Assembly: GCA_023444055.1 (NCBI GenBank)
Contig: JAEZRV010000060.1
Location: 1-64,000, forward strand
DNA length: 64,000 nucleotides
From: Bacillota bacterium
Lineage (GTDB): Bacteria > Bacillota > Clostridia > Acetivibrionales > DSM-1351
Direction of reading: 5' to 3'
Position 1 is the stretch's first letter, and every line of letters begins with the position of its first letter. Below the pieces are notes generated by a model that saw only the letters and a program-made list of their open reading frames with translations, was not told where the DNA came from and did not search any database. The translations under genes and the position numbers were made by a program. Below are positions 43,133 through 51,441 of the stretch, piece by piece.

Positions 43133-44038
43133 TTAACAAAGTTCTACTGTGAATTTTTCCAATAGTATTATTGGGTTGTATGATAATTTTGCCTTTCTTA
43201 AGCCTTCAATGCCCAAATCCTGTTCTCTATTCACATATTCAGTTTCATTCCAATGATTCAAAAGAAATTGCTGATTAATAAAAGGATATAGACCATTTAT
43301 CATAGAATTTGCCTTTTCAACATGGATTACAACAGTATTGTTGTTTAGCATCTCACCTACTGTAAATGCTTCTGGCTTATCATCAACCCTAATTAGAGCG
43401 CCTTTAACATTTAAAAATTTATAGTTGTTTAACAAATCAAGATTTGCCTTCCTTTCAGCAATAAGGCTATCATCTTCAAAATAATTTCTTTGTATTGACC
43501 ATTTTTCTAAAATATCTATGCAATCTGATATGTTTTTATCAGAGATTTCTTCATATTTAAACGTATGAAGCTTTTTAAACTTATTTATATGATTTCGTTT
43601 TCCATCTAACTTTTTCCCAGAAAGAGTTGAAAGTTTTTGTACAGAGTATATATAATCAAAGTTATCCCTATCTTCTTTTGCAATAAACTTAATTTCCAAA
43701 TCCTCTAGGATAGAAATCTGTTGTGAAGCTACGCGGCACATAACAAATTCCAAATCCATTTGGTAGAAATAATCTCTAAGCGTATATATTGCTACCTTTA
43801 AGTCTTCAGTATTACTATAATCACCTATCGGAAAATAGCAAAACATTTTATTCCCAACAGAGGATATTATGCATAGAAAATTATTTATTATGCTGTATCT
43901 TATTCCATAATAATCTCTCCATATATAAAAATTTGTAAAGTTTAGCTCAGAGATCTGTAAATCTACACTGTTAAAATATTCATCAAATATTTTTCTGTCA
44001 TTTATAGATATTTCTGATAGTCTTAGTGTAGTTTGCAA
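43133..44038 (-). CDS. DUF2156 domain protein
   Basis: 301-aa cytoplasmic protein of the DUF2156 family, with a GNAT-like fold related to the aminoacyl-transferase domain of lysylphosphatidylglycerol synthases. Family features: the N-terminal block SELNFTNFYIWRDYYGIRY, KKLDGKRNHINKFKK, and a C-terminal EQDLGIEGLRKAKLSYNP. No membrane segments, so it is not a full MprF. Function is unknown; a transfer reaction is inferred from the fold. The start is a TTG at 44038 behind GGGGGTGA. Confidence 0.87.
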   Translation of the reverse strand: MQTTLRLSEISINDRKIFDEYFNSVDLQISELNFTNFYIWRDYYGIRYSIINNFLCIISSVGNKMFCYFPIGDYSNTEDLKVAIYTLRDYFYQMDLEFVMCRVASQQISILEDLEIKFIAKEDRDNFDYIYSVQKLSTLSGKKLDGKRNHINKFKKLHTFKYEEISDKNISDCIDILEKWSIQRNYFEDDSLIAERKANLDLLNNYKFLNVKGALIRVDDKPEAFTVGEMLNNNTVVIHVEKANSMINGLYPFINQQFLLNHWNETEYVNREQDLGIEGLRKAKLSYNPIILLEKFTVELC

Positions 44039-44170
44039 TACGTATCACCCCCATTTCCAATAATCAATATACAAACCCATCGTATTTTCACAAAACTCGT
44101 GGATATATTAGTATCTTGACAAGATGGTATGGATTCAGCACTTCATTCTATTTACTAATTGTCTCTACTT

Positions 44171-45292
44171 TTACTCAATATTATTTATTATTGAAATAAG
44201 GAATAATGCTGCATTTTCCATATCAGTTATTGATATTTGTTCATTTACGCTATGAACCTTTGTCATTCCAATACTTAAATCCACTGATTCGATACCCTTC
44301 GAATTAAATATATTTGTATCACTTCCGCCACCAGTAACAACTGCTTTAAATTTAAACCCACTTTTTGATGCTGATTTTTCCAATATTTTAACTATATTAG
44401 CATCCACTTTTATATTAAATGATGGATATTCAAGTTGAACATCAAGTTCAACATGCCCATTCCATTTCTCAGCTGCCTTCTCAAAGCACTCAATCATGTG
44501 TTGAGTCTGGGCATCAAGCTTGTCTTGTTGTCTACTTCTAGCTTCAGCTTCTATTTCAACTCTGTCACAAACAATATTAGTTGCAGTACCTCCATTGATA
44601 ATACCAATGTTTGCAGTGGTTTCTTCATCTATTCTTCCCAATTTCATATTTGATATAGCTTCAGCCATAATTGAAATGGCACTTATGCCATTTTCAGGTT
44701 CTATACCTGCATGTGCCGGTTTCCCTTTTACAATAACGTGCATTTTATTATGTGAAGGAGCATTAACAGCTGCACATCCAATTCTGCCATCACTATCTAA
44801 AATAAAACCATACTTTGCATGTATTTTACTGTAATCCAAATTCTTCGCGCCCAACAAACCTATTTCTTCAGCTACAGTAAAGACAATTTGTATATCACCA
44901 TGCTCTATGTTGTCTTCCTTTAGAATCTTCAATGTTTCAAGAATTATAGCTATTCCTGAAGCATCATCTCCACCTAATATAGTAGAACCATCACTCCTAA
45001 TAATGTCTCCATCTATAATAGGCTTTTTACCCATACCTGGTACAACCGTATCCATATGTGCAGCTAATAATATAGCGGGAACATTTTTCGAACCCTTTAT
45101 TGTACATATGATATTTCCACACTCACCGCCAATTTTTTCTCCAGCATCATCTTCAACCGCTGTGTAACCTAATTCAAGAAGCTTTCTCTTTAACAAATCA
45201 CACATTTGTCTTTCCCTAAGCGATAAGCTATCTATTTTAACCAACTCTACAAATTCATTAACAAGTCTGGTTTCGTTTAACAATTTGACCAC
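44171..45292 (-). CDS. M20 family metallopeptidase (PepT-like)
   Basis: 373-aa zinc aminopeptidase family protein. Metal-binding motifs: AAHMDTVVPG, GGDDASG, VAEEIGLLGAKN, and a C-terminal His in TKVHSVNEQ. The lid domain (about 180-290) is present. Sequence is closer to PepT-like peptidases than to deacylases, and it probably acts on small cytoplasmic peptides. Start is uncertain: a GTG at 45292 lies only 2 nt from AGGGAG, while an in-frame TTG at 45283 has 11-nt spacing. Confidence 0.9.
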   Translation of the reverse strand: MVKLLNETRLVNEFVELVKIDSLSLRERQMCDLLKRKLLELGYTAVEDDAGEKIGGECGNIICTIKGSKNVPAILLAAHMDTVVPGMGKKPIIDGDIIRSDGSTILGGDDASGIAIILETLKILKEDNIEHGDIQIVFTVAEEIGLLGAKNLDYSKIHAKYGFILDSDGRIGCAAVNAPSHNKMHVIVKGKPAHAGIEPENGISAISIMAEAISNMKLGRIDEETTANIGIINGGTATNIVCDRVEIEAEARSRQQDKLDAQTQHMIECFEKAAEKWNGHVELDVQLEYPSFNIKVDANIVKILEKSASKSGFKFKAVVTGGGSDTNIFNSKGIESVDLSIGMTKVHSVNEQISITDMENAALFLISIINNIE

Positions 45293-45503
45293 AACTCCCT
45301 TATTAAAATATTTAATAACTACGTTATTCTATATTTACAATACTCAACTTTTCCCAATAAAAAGTCAACTTCCCATTGATAAATTTAGACAACTACATTT
45401 TAGCTAAAAAAGTTAAGCAGATTACTATAATATACCCAATTTATATAGTTATCACACATTATACAAAAAAGTTTTTATAAATTTACTTTAATTAATTTAT
45501 TAT

Positions 45504-45998
45504 CTACCAATCAAATTTAACTAAGTGCCCTTGTGTTTCTAAATTCATAAACTCTTGTTGTCTAAGTACTTCATAAACTACAATAGCTACTGAATTAGAT
45601 AAATTTAGAGACCTGATTCCCTCTTTCATAGGTATTCTAATGCAACTTTGTTTGTTATCCTTTAGCAGTTCCTCAGGCAATCCTGCTGTTTCCTTACCAA
45701 ATAATATAAAGCAGTCATCCTCATATTTTATATCACTATACTTGTTAATAGCCTTTGTCGTTGAGTAATATAATTTATTATTGTCATTAATTTTTAAAAA
45801 TTCATCTAAACTATCATAATATTTTATTTTTGCTTCATCCCAATAGTCAAGGCCAGCTCTTTTTAAATACTTATCTTCTATAGAAAATCCGAGTGGTCCT
45901 ACCAAATGCAGAATTGTGCCTGTTGCTGCACATGTTCTTACTATGTTGCCCGTATTCTGTGGAATTTCTGGTTCCACTAAAACGATATTTAATGCCAT
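45504..45998 (-). CDS. trmL: tRNA (cytidine(34)-2'-O)-methyltransferase TrmL
   Basis: 164-aa SPOUT-class methyltransferase that methylates the ribose of the wobble base. Motifs: IVLVEPEIPQNTGNIVRTCAATG at the N-terminus, FILFGKETAGLPEEL and IRIPMKEGIRSLNLSNSVAIVVYE forming the trefoil knot. Length and motifs match TrmL/YibK. GGGATG precedes the ATG at 45998. It is separated from cheX by a terminator. Confidence 0.94.
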   Translation of the reverse strand: MALNIVLVEPEIPQNTGNIVRTCAATGTILHLVGPLGFSIEDKYLKRAGLDYWDEAKIKYYDSLDEFLKINDNNKLYYSTTKAINKYSDIKYEDDCFILFGKETAGLPEELLKDNKQSCIRIPMKEGIRSLNLSNSVAIVVYEVLRQQEFMNLETQGHLVKFDW

Positions 45999-46037
45999 CA
46001 AATAACATCCCTTTCATTTTTCCATTTTAGATCTAAA

Positions 46038-46068
46038 ATAAAAAAGATGGCGTATACCATCTTTTTTG
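46038..46068. terminator. Terminator between cheX and trmL
   Basis: Stem AAAAAAGATGG/CCATCTTTTTT with a 6-nt loop and T-runs on both strands. It lies about 65 bp after the cheX stop. Confidence 0.88.
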
Positions 46069-46130
46069 TTTTAGCAATGTTGGTTTTTTGTAATATTCTA
46101 TATGTATTTTATCAATTATGTAACTTTTTC

Positions 46131-46595
46131 TCAACCCTCTACAGATAAATCAATCTCTAACATTTCAGTATCTGTTAGATGTAGAGGAATACATATAGTT
46201 TGCATTTTGGATTGGGATATTGATAAATTTTCACCTAATAGTAAAGAAGGTGGGGTTATTTCAATCCCAATGCCCTTGTTATAAAGTAAAGTCGCAGCAT
46301 TTCCCAAAATCATATTTGTTAATTCAGATAGTGCACTCTTGGATATTTCATTCAATTCTTCAACTGCCATACCACACATCATTGCCGATGCGATCCTAAA
46401 AGCTGTTTCCTTAGACATAGTAAATATAGTTTGACCTCTCATTTTGCCAGTTATTCCAACCAAAATAACAACTGCTTCTCCTTTGTATGGAGAAGATCTG
46501 AGAAAGACCTTACCAAGCTTAGCATCTATATTCGCCACTTGCTGCAGCACTGTTTGACTAGCCTCAATAAAAGGGTTAATGTATTCTATATTCAT
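46131..46595 (-). CDS. cheX: CheX-type CheY-P phosphatase
   Basis: 154-aa CheC/CheX/FliY-family protein. The family catalytic E-x2-N lies in SALSELTNMILGNAA, and the N-terminus NPFIEASQTVLQQVANI is typical of CheX. It would dephosphorylate CheY-P and adjust chemotaxis. No other che genes are adjacent, though a chemoreceptor lies at 35844. AAGGTGG precedes the ATG. A standalone role in another two-component output is possible. Confidence 0.88.
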   Translation of the reverse strand: MNIEYINPFIEASQTVLQQVANIDAKLGKVFLRSSPYKGEAVVILVGITGKMRGQTIFTMSKETAFRIASAMMCGMAVEELNEISKSALSELTNMILGNAATLLYNKGIGIEITPPSLLLGENLSISQSKMQTICIPLHLTDTEMLEIDLSVEG

Positions 46596-46779
46596 AACAA
46601 TCCACCTTATTATATATATTAAAAAACATTACAGCTGAAAAAATTTTAATCTAAAAAATAAAATCATTTTTATTATATACAATATTTAATCATAATTCTA
46701 TATGTTTTTAAAAATTTATCTTAAACACATCATTTCTACGACATATTTTTTAAATCATTCATTATATCAATATGTGCAA

Positions 46780-47136
46780 TTACTTCTTAACTTTTGACCT
46801 AGATGTAGCTGCCATTAAATATCCAAAAAATACGGCTGCTGCAAGTCCTGCTGAAGCTGCTTTAAAACCACCGGTAAAAACACCAAGTATTCCTATTCTA
46901 TCAACTTCGTTAAAAACACCTTTTGCTAAATTATAACCAAAACCGGTAAGTGGTATTGTTGCTCCTGCTCCGCCAATATCAACAATTTTTTGATATACAC
47001 CTAAAGCAGCAAGTACAACTCCAGCTACTACAAATACCACCAAAATTTTAGCCGATGTAAGTTTTGTTTTATCAATAAGAATTTGTCCAATTGCACAAAT
47101 TACTCCCCCTACTAAAAAAGCATTCAAATAACTCAT
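46780..47136 (-). CDS. spoVAE: Stage V sporulation protein AE (SpoVAEb type)
   Basis: 118-aa integral membrane protein with about four hydrophobic helices, including LNAFLVGGVICAIGQILID at the start and AGATIPLTGFGYNLAKGVF centrally. It is part of the inner-membrane SpoVA channel that moves dipicolinic acid into the forespore and out at germination. The ATG at 47136 (MSYLNAF) follows a short hairpin element that separates it from AAAGGAGG (47189-47196); an in-frame ATG 12 bases upstream lies within the hairpin and is less likely. It is the last gene of spoVAC-D-E. Confidence 0.93.
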   Translation of the reverse strand: MSYLNAFLVGGVICAIGQILIDKTKLTSAKILVVFVVAGVVLAALGVYQKIVDIGGAGATIPLTGFGYNLAKGVFNEVDRIGILGVFTGGFKAASAGLAAAVFFGYLMAATSRSKVKK

Positions 47137-47142
47137 ATTTTT

Positions 47143-47183
47143 GTCCATGCTGCATATTTTACTTCTAAAATACTTACACGGAC
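47143..47183 (-). repeat. Hairpin element copy 6 (short variant), between SD and ATG of spoVAE
   Basis: Minus-strand outer stem GTCCGTG with CATGGAC (7 pairs, one G-U) and inner stem TATTTT-AGAAGT-AAAATA. GGAGG lies 5 nt before the stem and the ATG 6 nt after it (AAAAATATG). The loop sequence is unrelated to types A and B, yet stem and spacing are kept, pointing to selection on structure. Confidence 0.8.
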
Positions 47184-47265
47184 TCTATCCTCCTTTATAT
47201 GTTGAAATAGGTGTACTAATGTAAATACTTAGTTGTCAATTATTCTTTTTGTCTTCACAAAATTT

Positions 47266-48285
47266 TTAGTCCAAACTTCTGTGAATACTTACTGCATGTG
47301 CAATTCCAGGTATCGACTCCTTTTGCTGTAAACTTATCGGACTCATCAACGCTCCTGTTGCAATAAACAAAACTCTTTTCAAGTTTCCTTTCATTATTTC
47401 TTTATAAATATGTCCGGCAAATACAGTAGCAGAACAACCGCAGCCACTTCCGCCTGCATGAGTATCTTGTTCTTTTAAATTAAAAATCATTACACCACAA
47501 TCATTATACATAGCTTCAATTTCTAATCCATTCATCTTTAAAATATCTATGCATAATTGCTTACCGATCTTTCCCAAATCACCTGTGACAATTAAGTCAT
47601 AATATTCTGGCACAAGTCCAGTATCTGAAAAATGTGTTAGAATCGTATCTGCTGCTGAAGGTGCCATAGCAGCACCCATGTTATTTACATCAGTTACACC
47701 TAAATCAACAATCTTTCCAGTAGTTATTTGTTTTATATATGGACCTGTTCCTTGTGATGATAATACAACCGCCCCCGAACCTGTTACAGTCCATTGAGAT
47801 GTCGGAGTTCTTTGATTTCCTAGTTCTAATGGAAAACGGAATTGCTTTTCAGCCGAACAAAAATGGCTTGATGTAAGACATACCACGTTATCTGCAAAAC
47901 CTCCATCCACAAGCATACTTCCTATGCTCATAGATTCAGCCATTGTTGAGCAGGCACCATATAGTCCAAAGAATGGTACGTTTGATTCTCTTAGTCCATA
48001 GTTTGCTGCTATGCACTGATTTAACAAGTCTCCGGCTAAAATATAATCGATTTTGTCATTGCTAAGTTGTGCATTCTGTAAGACTTTCGCAAAGGTTTCT
48101 CTTACCAGCTTACTTTCCGCCTTTTCCCAGCTATCTTCTCCCCAGAGCTCATCAGGGATAATATAGTCAAAACAGTTTTTCAACTCACCTTTACCTTCTT
48201 TTGGTCCAACAATAGATGCTGTAGCCTTTATGGATGGTGGATTTTTGAGAACAATAGTCTGTTTACCAATATGTTTTTCTGCCAT
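47266..48285 (-). CDS. spoVAD: Stage V sporulation protein AD
   Basis: 339-aa thiolase-fold protein that binds dipicolinic acid and delivers it to the SpoVA channel. Family features: KQTIVLKNPPSIKATASIVGPKEGKG at the N-terminus, GACSTMAESMSIGSMLVDGG, and HAGGSGCGCSATVFAGHI near the C-terminus. The catalytic Cys/His set of true thiolases is not used in this family. The start is the ATG at 48285 (MAEKHIGK), 10 nt beyond a hairpin element whose far side carries AAAAGGGGG. Middle gene of the operon. Confidence 0.96.
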   Translation of the reverse strand: MAEKHIGKQTIVLKNPPSIKATASIVGPKEGKGELKNCFDYIIPDELWGEDSWEKAESKLVRETFAKVLQNAQLSNDKIDYILAGDLLNQCIAANYGLRESNVPFFGLYGACSTMAESMSIGSMLVDGGFADNVVCLTSSHFCSAEKQFRFPLELGNQRTPTSQWTVTGSGAVVLSSQGTGPYIKQITTGKIVDLGVTDVNNMGAAMAPSAADTILTHFSDTGLVPEYYDLIVTGDLGKIGKQLCIDILKMNGLEIEAMYNDCGVMIFNLKEQDTHAGGSGCGCSATVFAGHIYKEIMKGNLKRVLFIATGALMSPISLQQKESIPGIAHAVSIHRSLD

Positions 48286-48295
48286 GGATAGATAT

Positions 48296-48367
48296 GCCCA
48301 TGCCCAACATTTCAAATACAAGAACATTAATGAAATGTGCATTTTCTTTACAGAAAATAGTATGGGC
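48296..48367 (-). repeat. Hairpin element copy 7 (type B), between SD and ATG of spoVAD
   Basis: Minus-strand outer stem GCCCAT with ATGGGC, plus one further pair across a mismatch. Interior landmarks are AAAATGCACATTTC, GTTCTTGTATTTG and AAATGTTGGGC. AAAAGGGGG lies about 5 nt before the stem. The usual ATATTTATG has become ATATCTATCC, and the start moved to an ATG 4 bp later. Confidence 0.82.
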
Positions 48368-48429
48368 TAGGTACCCCCTTTTCTATTTTTTTATTTCTTT
48401 TCGGGTCTCAATGTTCTTATATAAATCAA

Positions 48430-48873
48430 TTACATAATAAAATAATGAACTACTCCTGCAATCATAGCAGCACACATTCCGAATACTATTACAGGTCCAG
48501 CGATTACAAACATTTTTGCTCCCACACCCATAACATATCCCTCTGTCTTAAATTCCATTGCCGGTGATACAACTGAGTTAGCGAAACCTGTGATCGGTAC
48601 GATTGAACCTGCCCCTGCATATTTTCCTATTAAATTATATACATTAATACCTGTTAAAAAAGCACCTAAGAAGATCATTATAATAGTTGTAATACTTGAC
48701 ACTATTTCTAAATCCATCCCTCTTGCTTTGAGCAAATTAGTAATTAATTGCCCAATATCGCAAATAAGGCCTCCTACGACAAACGCTTTTATTAAATTTA
48801 TAAATAATTTTGAATTTGGTGAAACGCTCTTCACATGTTCTGCGTATTCTTCCTTTGTAAAAACTTTTTTCAT
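48430..48873 (-). CDS. spoVAC: Stage V sporulation protein AC
   Basis: 147-aa membrane protein with about four to five helices, start MKKVFTKEEYAEHVKSVSPN, then LIKAFVVGGLICDIGQLITN and GAGSIVPITGFANSVVSPAMEFKTEG, typical of SpoVAC. It acts as a channel component in DPA uptake and release. The start at 48873 lies 6 nt after a type A hairpin element with a strong AAAAGGAGG beyond it. It shares the VGG..IGQL and P.TGF motifs with SpoVAE, the usual family relation. First gene of the spoVA operon, probably transcribed in the forespore. Confidence 0.95.
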   Translation of the reverse strand: MKKVFTKEEYAEHVKSVSPNSKLFINLIKAFVVGGLICDIGQLITNLLKARGMDLEIVSSITTIIMIFLGAFLTGINVYNLIGKYAGAGSIVPITGFANSVVSPAMEFKTEGYVMGVGAKMFVIAGPVIVFGMCAAMIAGVVHYFIM

Positions 48874-48879
48874 AAATAT

Positions 48880-48929
48880 GTCCATGTCCCACCTTCTACA
48901 CAAAACTAAATGACAGAAATGACATGGAC
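48880..48929 (-). repeat. Hairpin element copy 8 (type A), between SD and ATG of spoVAC
   Basis: Minus-strand outer stem GTCCATGTC with GACATGGAC, 9 perfect pairs. AGGAGG lies 6 nt before the stem (TGCCGA), and the ATG 6 nt after it (ATATTTATG). Nearly identical to the copies at 4745 and 54564, including both flanks. Confidence 0.88.
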
Positions 48930-48977
48930 TCGGCACCTCCTTTTATAATTTTCTTTTCAACTTCCTCCATAAATAAA

Positions 48978-49005
48978 AATAAGATATAAATCAATATATC
49001 TTATT
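48978..49005 (-). terminator. Hairpin between the sigF group and spoVA
   Basis: An 11-bp perfect AT-rich stem AATAAGATATA/TATATCTTATT, then TTTTTATTT on the minus strand. It probably terminates the spoIIA-sigF transcript; alternatively it lies in the spoVA leader. Confidence 0.65.
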
Positions 49006-49103
49006 CTTAACAAAATAAATAAAAATTATTATTAAATTATCTGCAACACATTTTTTACCAATTAAATGACACCAATAATTAATTTAGACAAAAATAAAAT
49101 AAA

Positions 49104-49268
49104 CTAATCTAACCTTTCTGTTATCTCAAATACATAAACAGCTCTACTTGGATTTTTGCCAGAACTCATGTTTAAAATTGTAACGAGTGTAATAATACCA
49201 CCTAATATTAAAACTAACAAAGCAATTAATATTAATTTTTTCTTATTTAAATCCGTAATTTTAAGCAT
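49104..49268 (-). CDS. Small single-pass membrane protein downstream of sigF, 54 aa
   Basis: A short gene with start MLKITDLNKKK, one hydrophobic helix (about residues 12-31, LILIALLVLILGGIITLVTI) and a polar tail ending YVFEITERLD. GAGG lies about 9 nt before the ATG at 49268, and the gene begins 35 bp after the sigF stop codon on the same strand. I do not recognise a family. Its position makes cotranscription with the forespore regulator genes likely, and the topology suggests a small membrane peptide with the tail outside or in the intermembrane space. Confidence 0.65.
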   Translation of the reverse strand: MLKITDLNKKKLILIALLVLILGGIITLVTILNMSSGKNPSRAVYVFEITERLD

Positions 49269-49303
49269 CTTGTATATCCTCTATATTGCCGTAATATTAT
49301 GTC

Positions 49304-50050
49304 TTAATTATTATTTGCTATCATTTTATGCTTAATATCATTTAGAATTTTTTTCTCAATACGAGATACTTGTACCTGTGAAATTCCTAATAACTTTGCT
49401 ATTTGCACCTGAGTCTTTTCTTTAAAATATCGTAGTATTATTATTTGTCTTTCTCTTGTATCTAATGTATCAAGAATTTGTCTAATTGCAATTTTATCAA
49501 TCAAGTCCAATTCAGTATTATTGTTATCAGCATCTATTCTATCTATTAATAGTATTGGTGAATTATCACCATCCCCAATGGTACTGTATAATGATTCAGG
49601 CGTACATCCTGCTTCAAGAGCCATGACCAAGTCTTCTGGTGAAACATTCATATTTGAAGCTATTTCATTTATAGTAGGTTCTCTGCCTAATTCCTTGCAC
49701 ATTATCTCTTTTGTTATTCGAGCCTTAGACGATATCTCTTTGAGTGATCTGCTAACCTTTATTATTCCATCATCTCTTATAAATCGTTTTATTTCTCCAA
49801 TTATCATAGGAACGGCATATGTAGAAAACTTTACATTGTAAGATGAATCAAACTTATTTATAGCTTTAATTAATCCAATGCTACCTATCTGAAATAAATC
49901 CTCAATTTCATATCCCCTATTCTGGAATCTTTTAACAATGCTCCAAATAAGACCCACATTTTTTTCAACTAAGATTGTTTGTGCCTGTTTATTTCCAGCT
50001 TTAGCATCTTCAATAAGTATTTTTACCTCTTCATCCGTTATATCTTTCAT
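49304..50050 (-). CDS. sigF: Sporulation sigma factor SigF
   Basis: 248-aa early forespore sigma factor. Region 2 includes NVGLIWSIVKRFQNRGYEIEDLFQIGSIGLIKAINKFD and KFSTYAVPMIIGEIKRF; region 3 includes SRSLKEI; region 4 includes LDTRERQIIILRYFKEKTQVQIAKLLGISQVQVSRIEKKIL. Held inactive by SpoIIAB until released. AGGAAGG precedes the ATG. It lies 325 bp downstream of spoIIAB, whereas in most relatives the genes nearly touch; a GC-rich repeat tract fills the gap. Confidence 0.96.
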   Translation of the reverse strand: MKDITDEEVKILIEDAKAGNKQAQTILVEKNVGLIWSIVKRFQNRGYEIEDLFQIGSIGLIKAINKFDSSYNVKFSTYAVPMIIGEIKRFIRDDGIIKVSRSLKEISSKARITKEIMCKELGREPTINEIASNMNVSPEDLVMALEAGCTPESLYSTIGDGDNSPILLIDRIDADNNNTELDLIDKIAIRQILDTLDTRERQIIILRYFKEKTQVQIAKLLGISQVQVSRIEKKILNDIKHKMIANNN

Positions 50051-50375
50051 AGCTTTCTAAACCTTCCTGTCACATATTTTTATAAACCCTTTGCAGATAC
50101 ATGTCAAAATGTAATTAAACTATTTCTTCTAGATTATTAGCATAAATATGCATTTATATACATTAATTACACTTATTTACATTAAATATTAACATTACCC
50201 GCTATCCTCTAGCCCGAACTACGAACTGCATGCTAGAAATAAGGGCTGCTCTGCCGAGCACGAGCTAAGTCTTCTTTCCCCTTCGTGCCATTTCTAATCT
50301 CCTGCTCTGCCGAGCATAAGCTAAGAACTGCCTCCTCGGAATAAGGGCGACTAAGCCCGGAAAACTACATCCGGG
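50051..50375 (-). repeat. GC-rich repeat tract between spoIIAB and sigF
   Basis: The spoIIAB-proximal ~180 bp (50195-50390) stand out by high GC. On the minus strand several words occur twice: GAAGACTTAGC (the first covering the spoIIAB stop codon), GCTCGGCAGAGCAG, GCCCTTATT and GCAGTTC. One strong hairpin, AGCCCGGA/TCCGGGCT, immediately follows the stop. This suggests local duplication of the gene end with later rearrangement. No coding sequence is evident. Confidence 0.7.
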
Positions 50376-50804
50376 CTAAGTCTTCTTTAGTTTTTTGAAC
50401 ATTGTGACAGTGGTACCCATTTCCAGTTCGGATACAATTTCGACACCATCCATAAAGCTCTCCATAACGGTAAAACCCATTCCAGAACGCTCCATGTCTG
50501 GTTTTGACGTATATAAAGGTTGTCTTGCCAACTCAACATCCTCTATTCCTTTTCCTTTATCTGATATAATAATTTCAATCCCCTCATCAAACAGCCTACA
50601 TTGCATTTTTACTATCCCAGAGTCATTTTCATACCCATGTATTATTGCATTAGTTACCGCCTCAGAAACAGCAGTTTTTATATCGGCCAGCTCTTCTACT
50701 GTTGGGTCAAGCTGTGATGCAAAAGCGGCTGCTACGACCCTGCTGAAAGCCTCATTATTAGATTTACTCATAAATTCCAGCTTCATTTCATTTATTAGCT
50801 GCAT
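50376..50804 (-). CDS. spoIIAB: Anti-sigma F factor SpoIIAB
   Basis: 142-aa GHKL-fold serine kinase that binds SigF and phosphorylates SpoIIAA. N-box IKTAVSEAVTNAIIHGYEND, DKGKGIEDVELARQPLYTSKP and ERSGMGFTVMESFMD are all present. I chose the ATG at 50804 (MQLINEMKLEFMSKSNNEAFSRV), behind GAGGAAG; an in-frame ORF extends 34 codons further up but lacks a Shine-Dalgarno sequence and family similarity. 205 bp separate it from spoIIAA, which is unusual. Its last codons and stop lie inside a repeat. Confidence 0.95.
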   Translation of the reverse strand: MQLINEMKLEFMSKSNNEAFSRVVAAAFASQLDPTVEELADIKTAVSEAVTNAIIHGYENDSGIVKMQCRLFDEGIEIIISDKGKGIEDVELARQPLYTSKPDMERSGMGFTVMESFMDGVEIVSELEMGTTVTMFKKLKKT

Positions 50805-51009
50805 ATTTTCTTCCTCACTCTCATATTGACATTTAAAATTTATATCAATGTTATTACTATTCTTATGTAAACCATCAAAACAATACCATGCTTTCATTAA
50901 GTGCACTGATTAGCTTGTGATATTATAGTAATAGCCATAGCCTTATATACTTAAACTTACACGAAATACTTACAAATGCGGCATAAATGTTAGCACTTCT
51001 TTGTATCAA

Positions 51010-51351
51010 TTATCCGCACATGCTTGAAATAGCTTTGTCCAGATCGTTATAAGCAGGAATAATTTTTAGTATTCCTGACATTTCAAATATTTGCATTATC
51101 TTTGGATTTGCGTTTATAATAGCTGCTTTGCCGTTTAACTTTTGAATATTTTTATATCTTCCAACAATTATACCGATTCCAGAGCTATCCATAAAATTGA
51201 CATTAGAAAAATCAAAAATTATATTTTTGACAGTTGCCTTTACTAGTTCGTTATCTATTTTTTGTCTTAAATACTGAGCAGAATGATGATCCATATCTTC
51301 CATAATTCTTATTATAAGAGTTGTACCCTTTTTTGAAAGCTTAATATCCAA
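51010..51351 (-). CDS. spoIIAA: Anti-anti-sigma factor SpoIIAA
   Basis: 113-aa STAS-domain protein. The phosphorylatable serine is in NFMDSSGIGIIVGRYK (Ser57). In the unphosphorylated form it frees SigF from SpoIIAB. The start is a TTG at 51351 behind AAAGGAGG. A perfect hairpin and a SigH-like promoter lie just upstream. Gap to spoIIAB is 205 bp, containing no repeat that I can identify. Confidence 0.94.
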   Translation of the reverse strand: MDIKLSKKGTTLIIRIMEDMDHHSAQYLRQKIDNELVKATVKNIIFDFSNVNFMDSSGIGIIVGRYKNIQKLNGKAAIINANPKIMQIFEMSGILKIIPAYNDLDKAISSMCG

Positions 51352-51384
51352 AGCAAATTTCCTCCTTTATTAATTAACAAAATA

Positions 51385-51419
51385 AATAATCTCATTCTAA
51401 ATGTTGGTATGAGATTATT
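51385..51419 (-). terminator. Hairpin between whiA and spoIIAA
   Basis: An 11-bp perfect stem AATAATCTCAT/ATGAGATTATT with a 13-nt loop, then TTATTTTG on the minus strand and TTTTTTAG on the plus. It probably terminates whiA, but it also falls inside the predicted leader of spoIIAA. Confidence 0.75.
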
Positions 51420-51441
51420 TTTTAGTTACACAAAGTATTTA

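Noticed and set aside
50395..50829. 144-aa plus-strand ORF antisense to spoIIAB
   Set aside because: Overlaps a clear spoIIAB gene; Ser-rich shadow frame.
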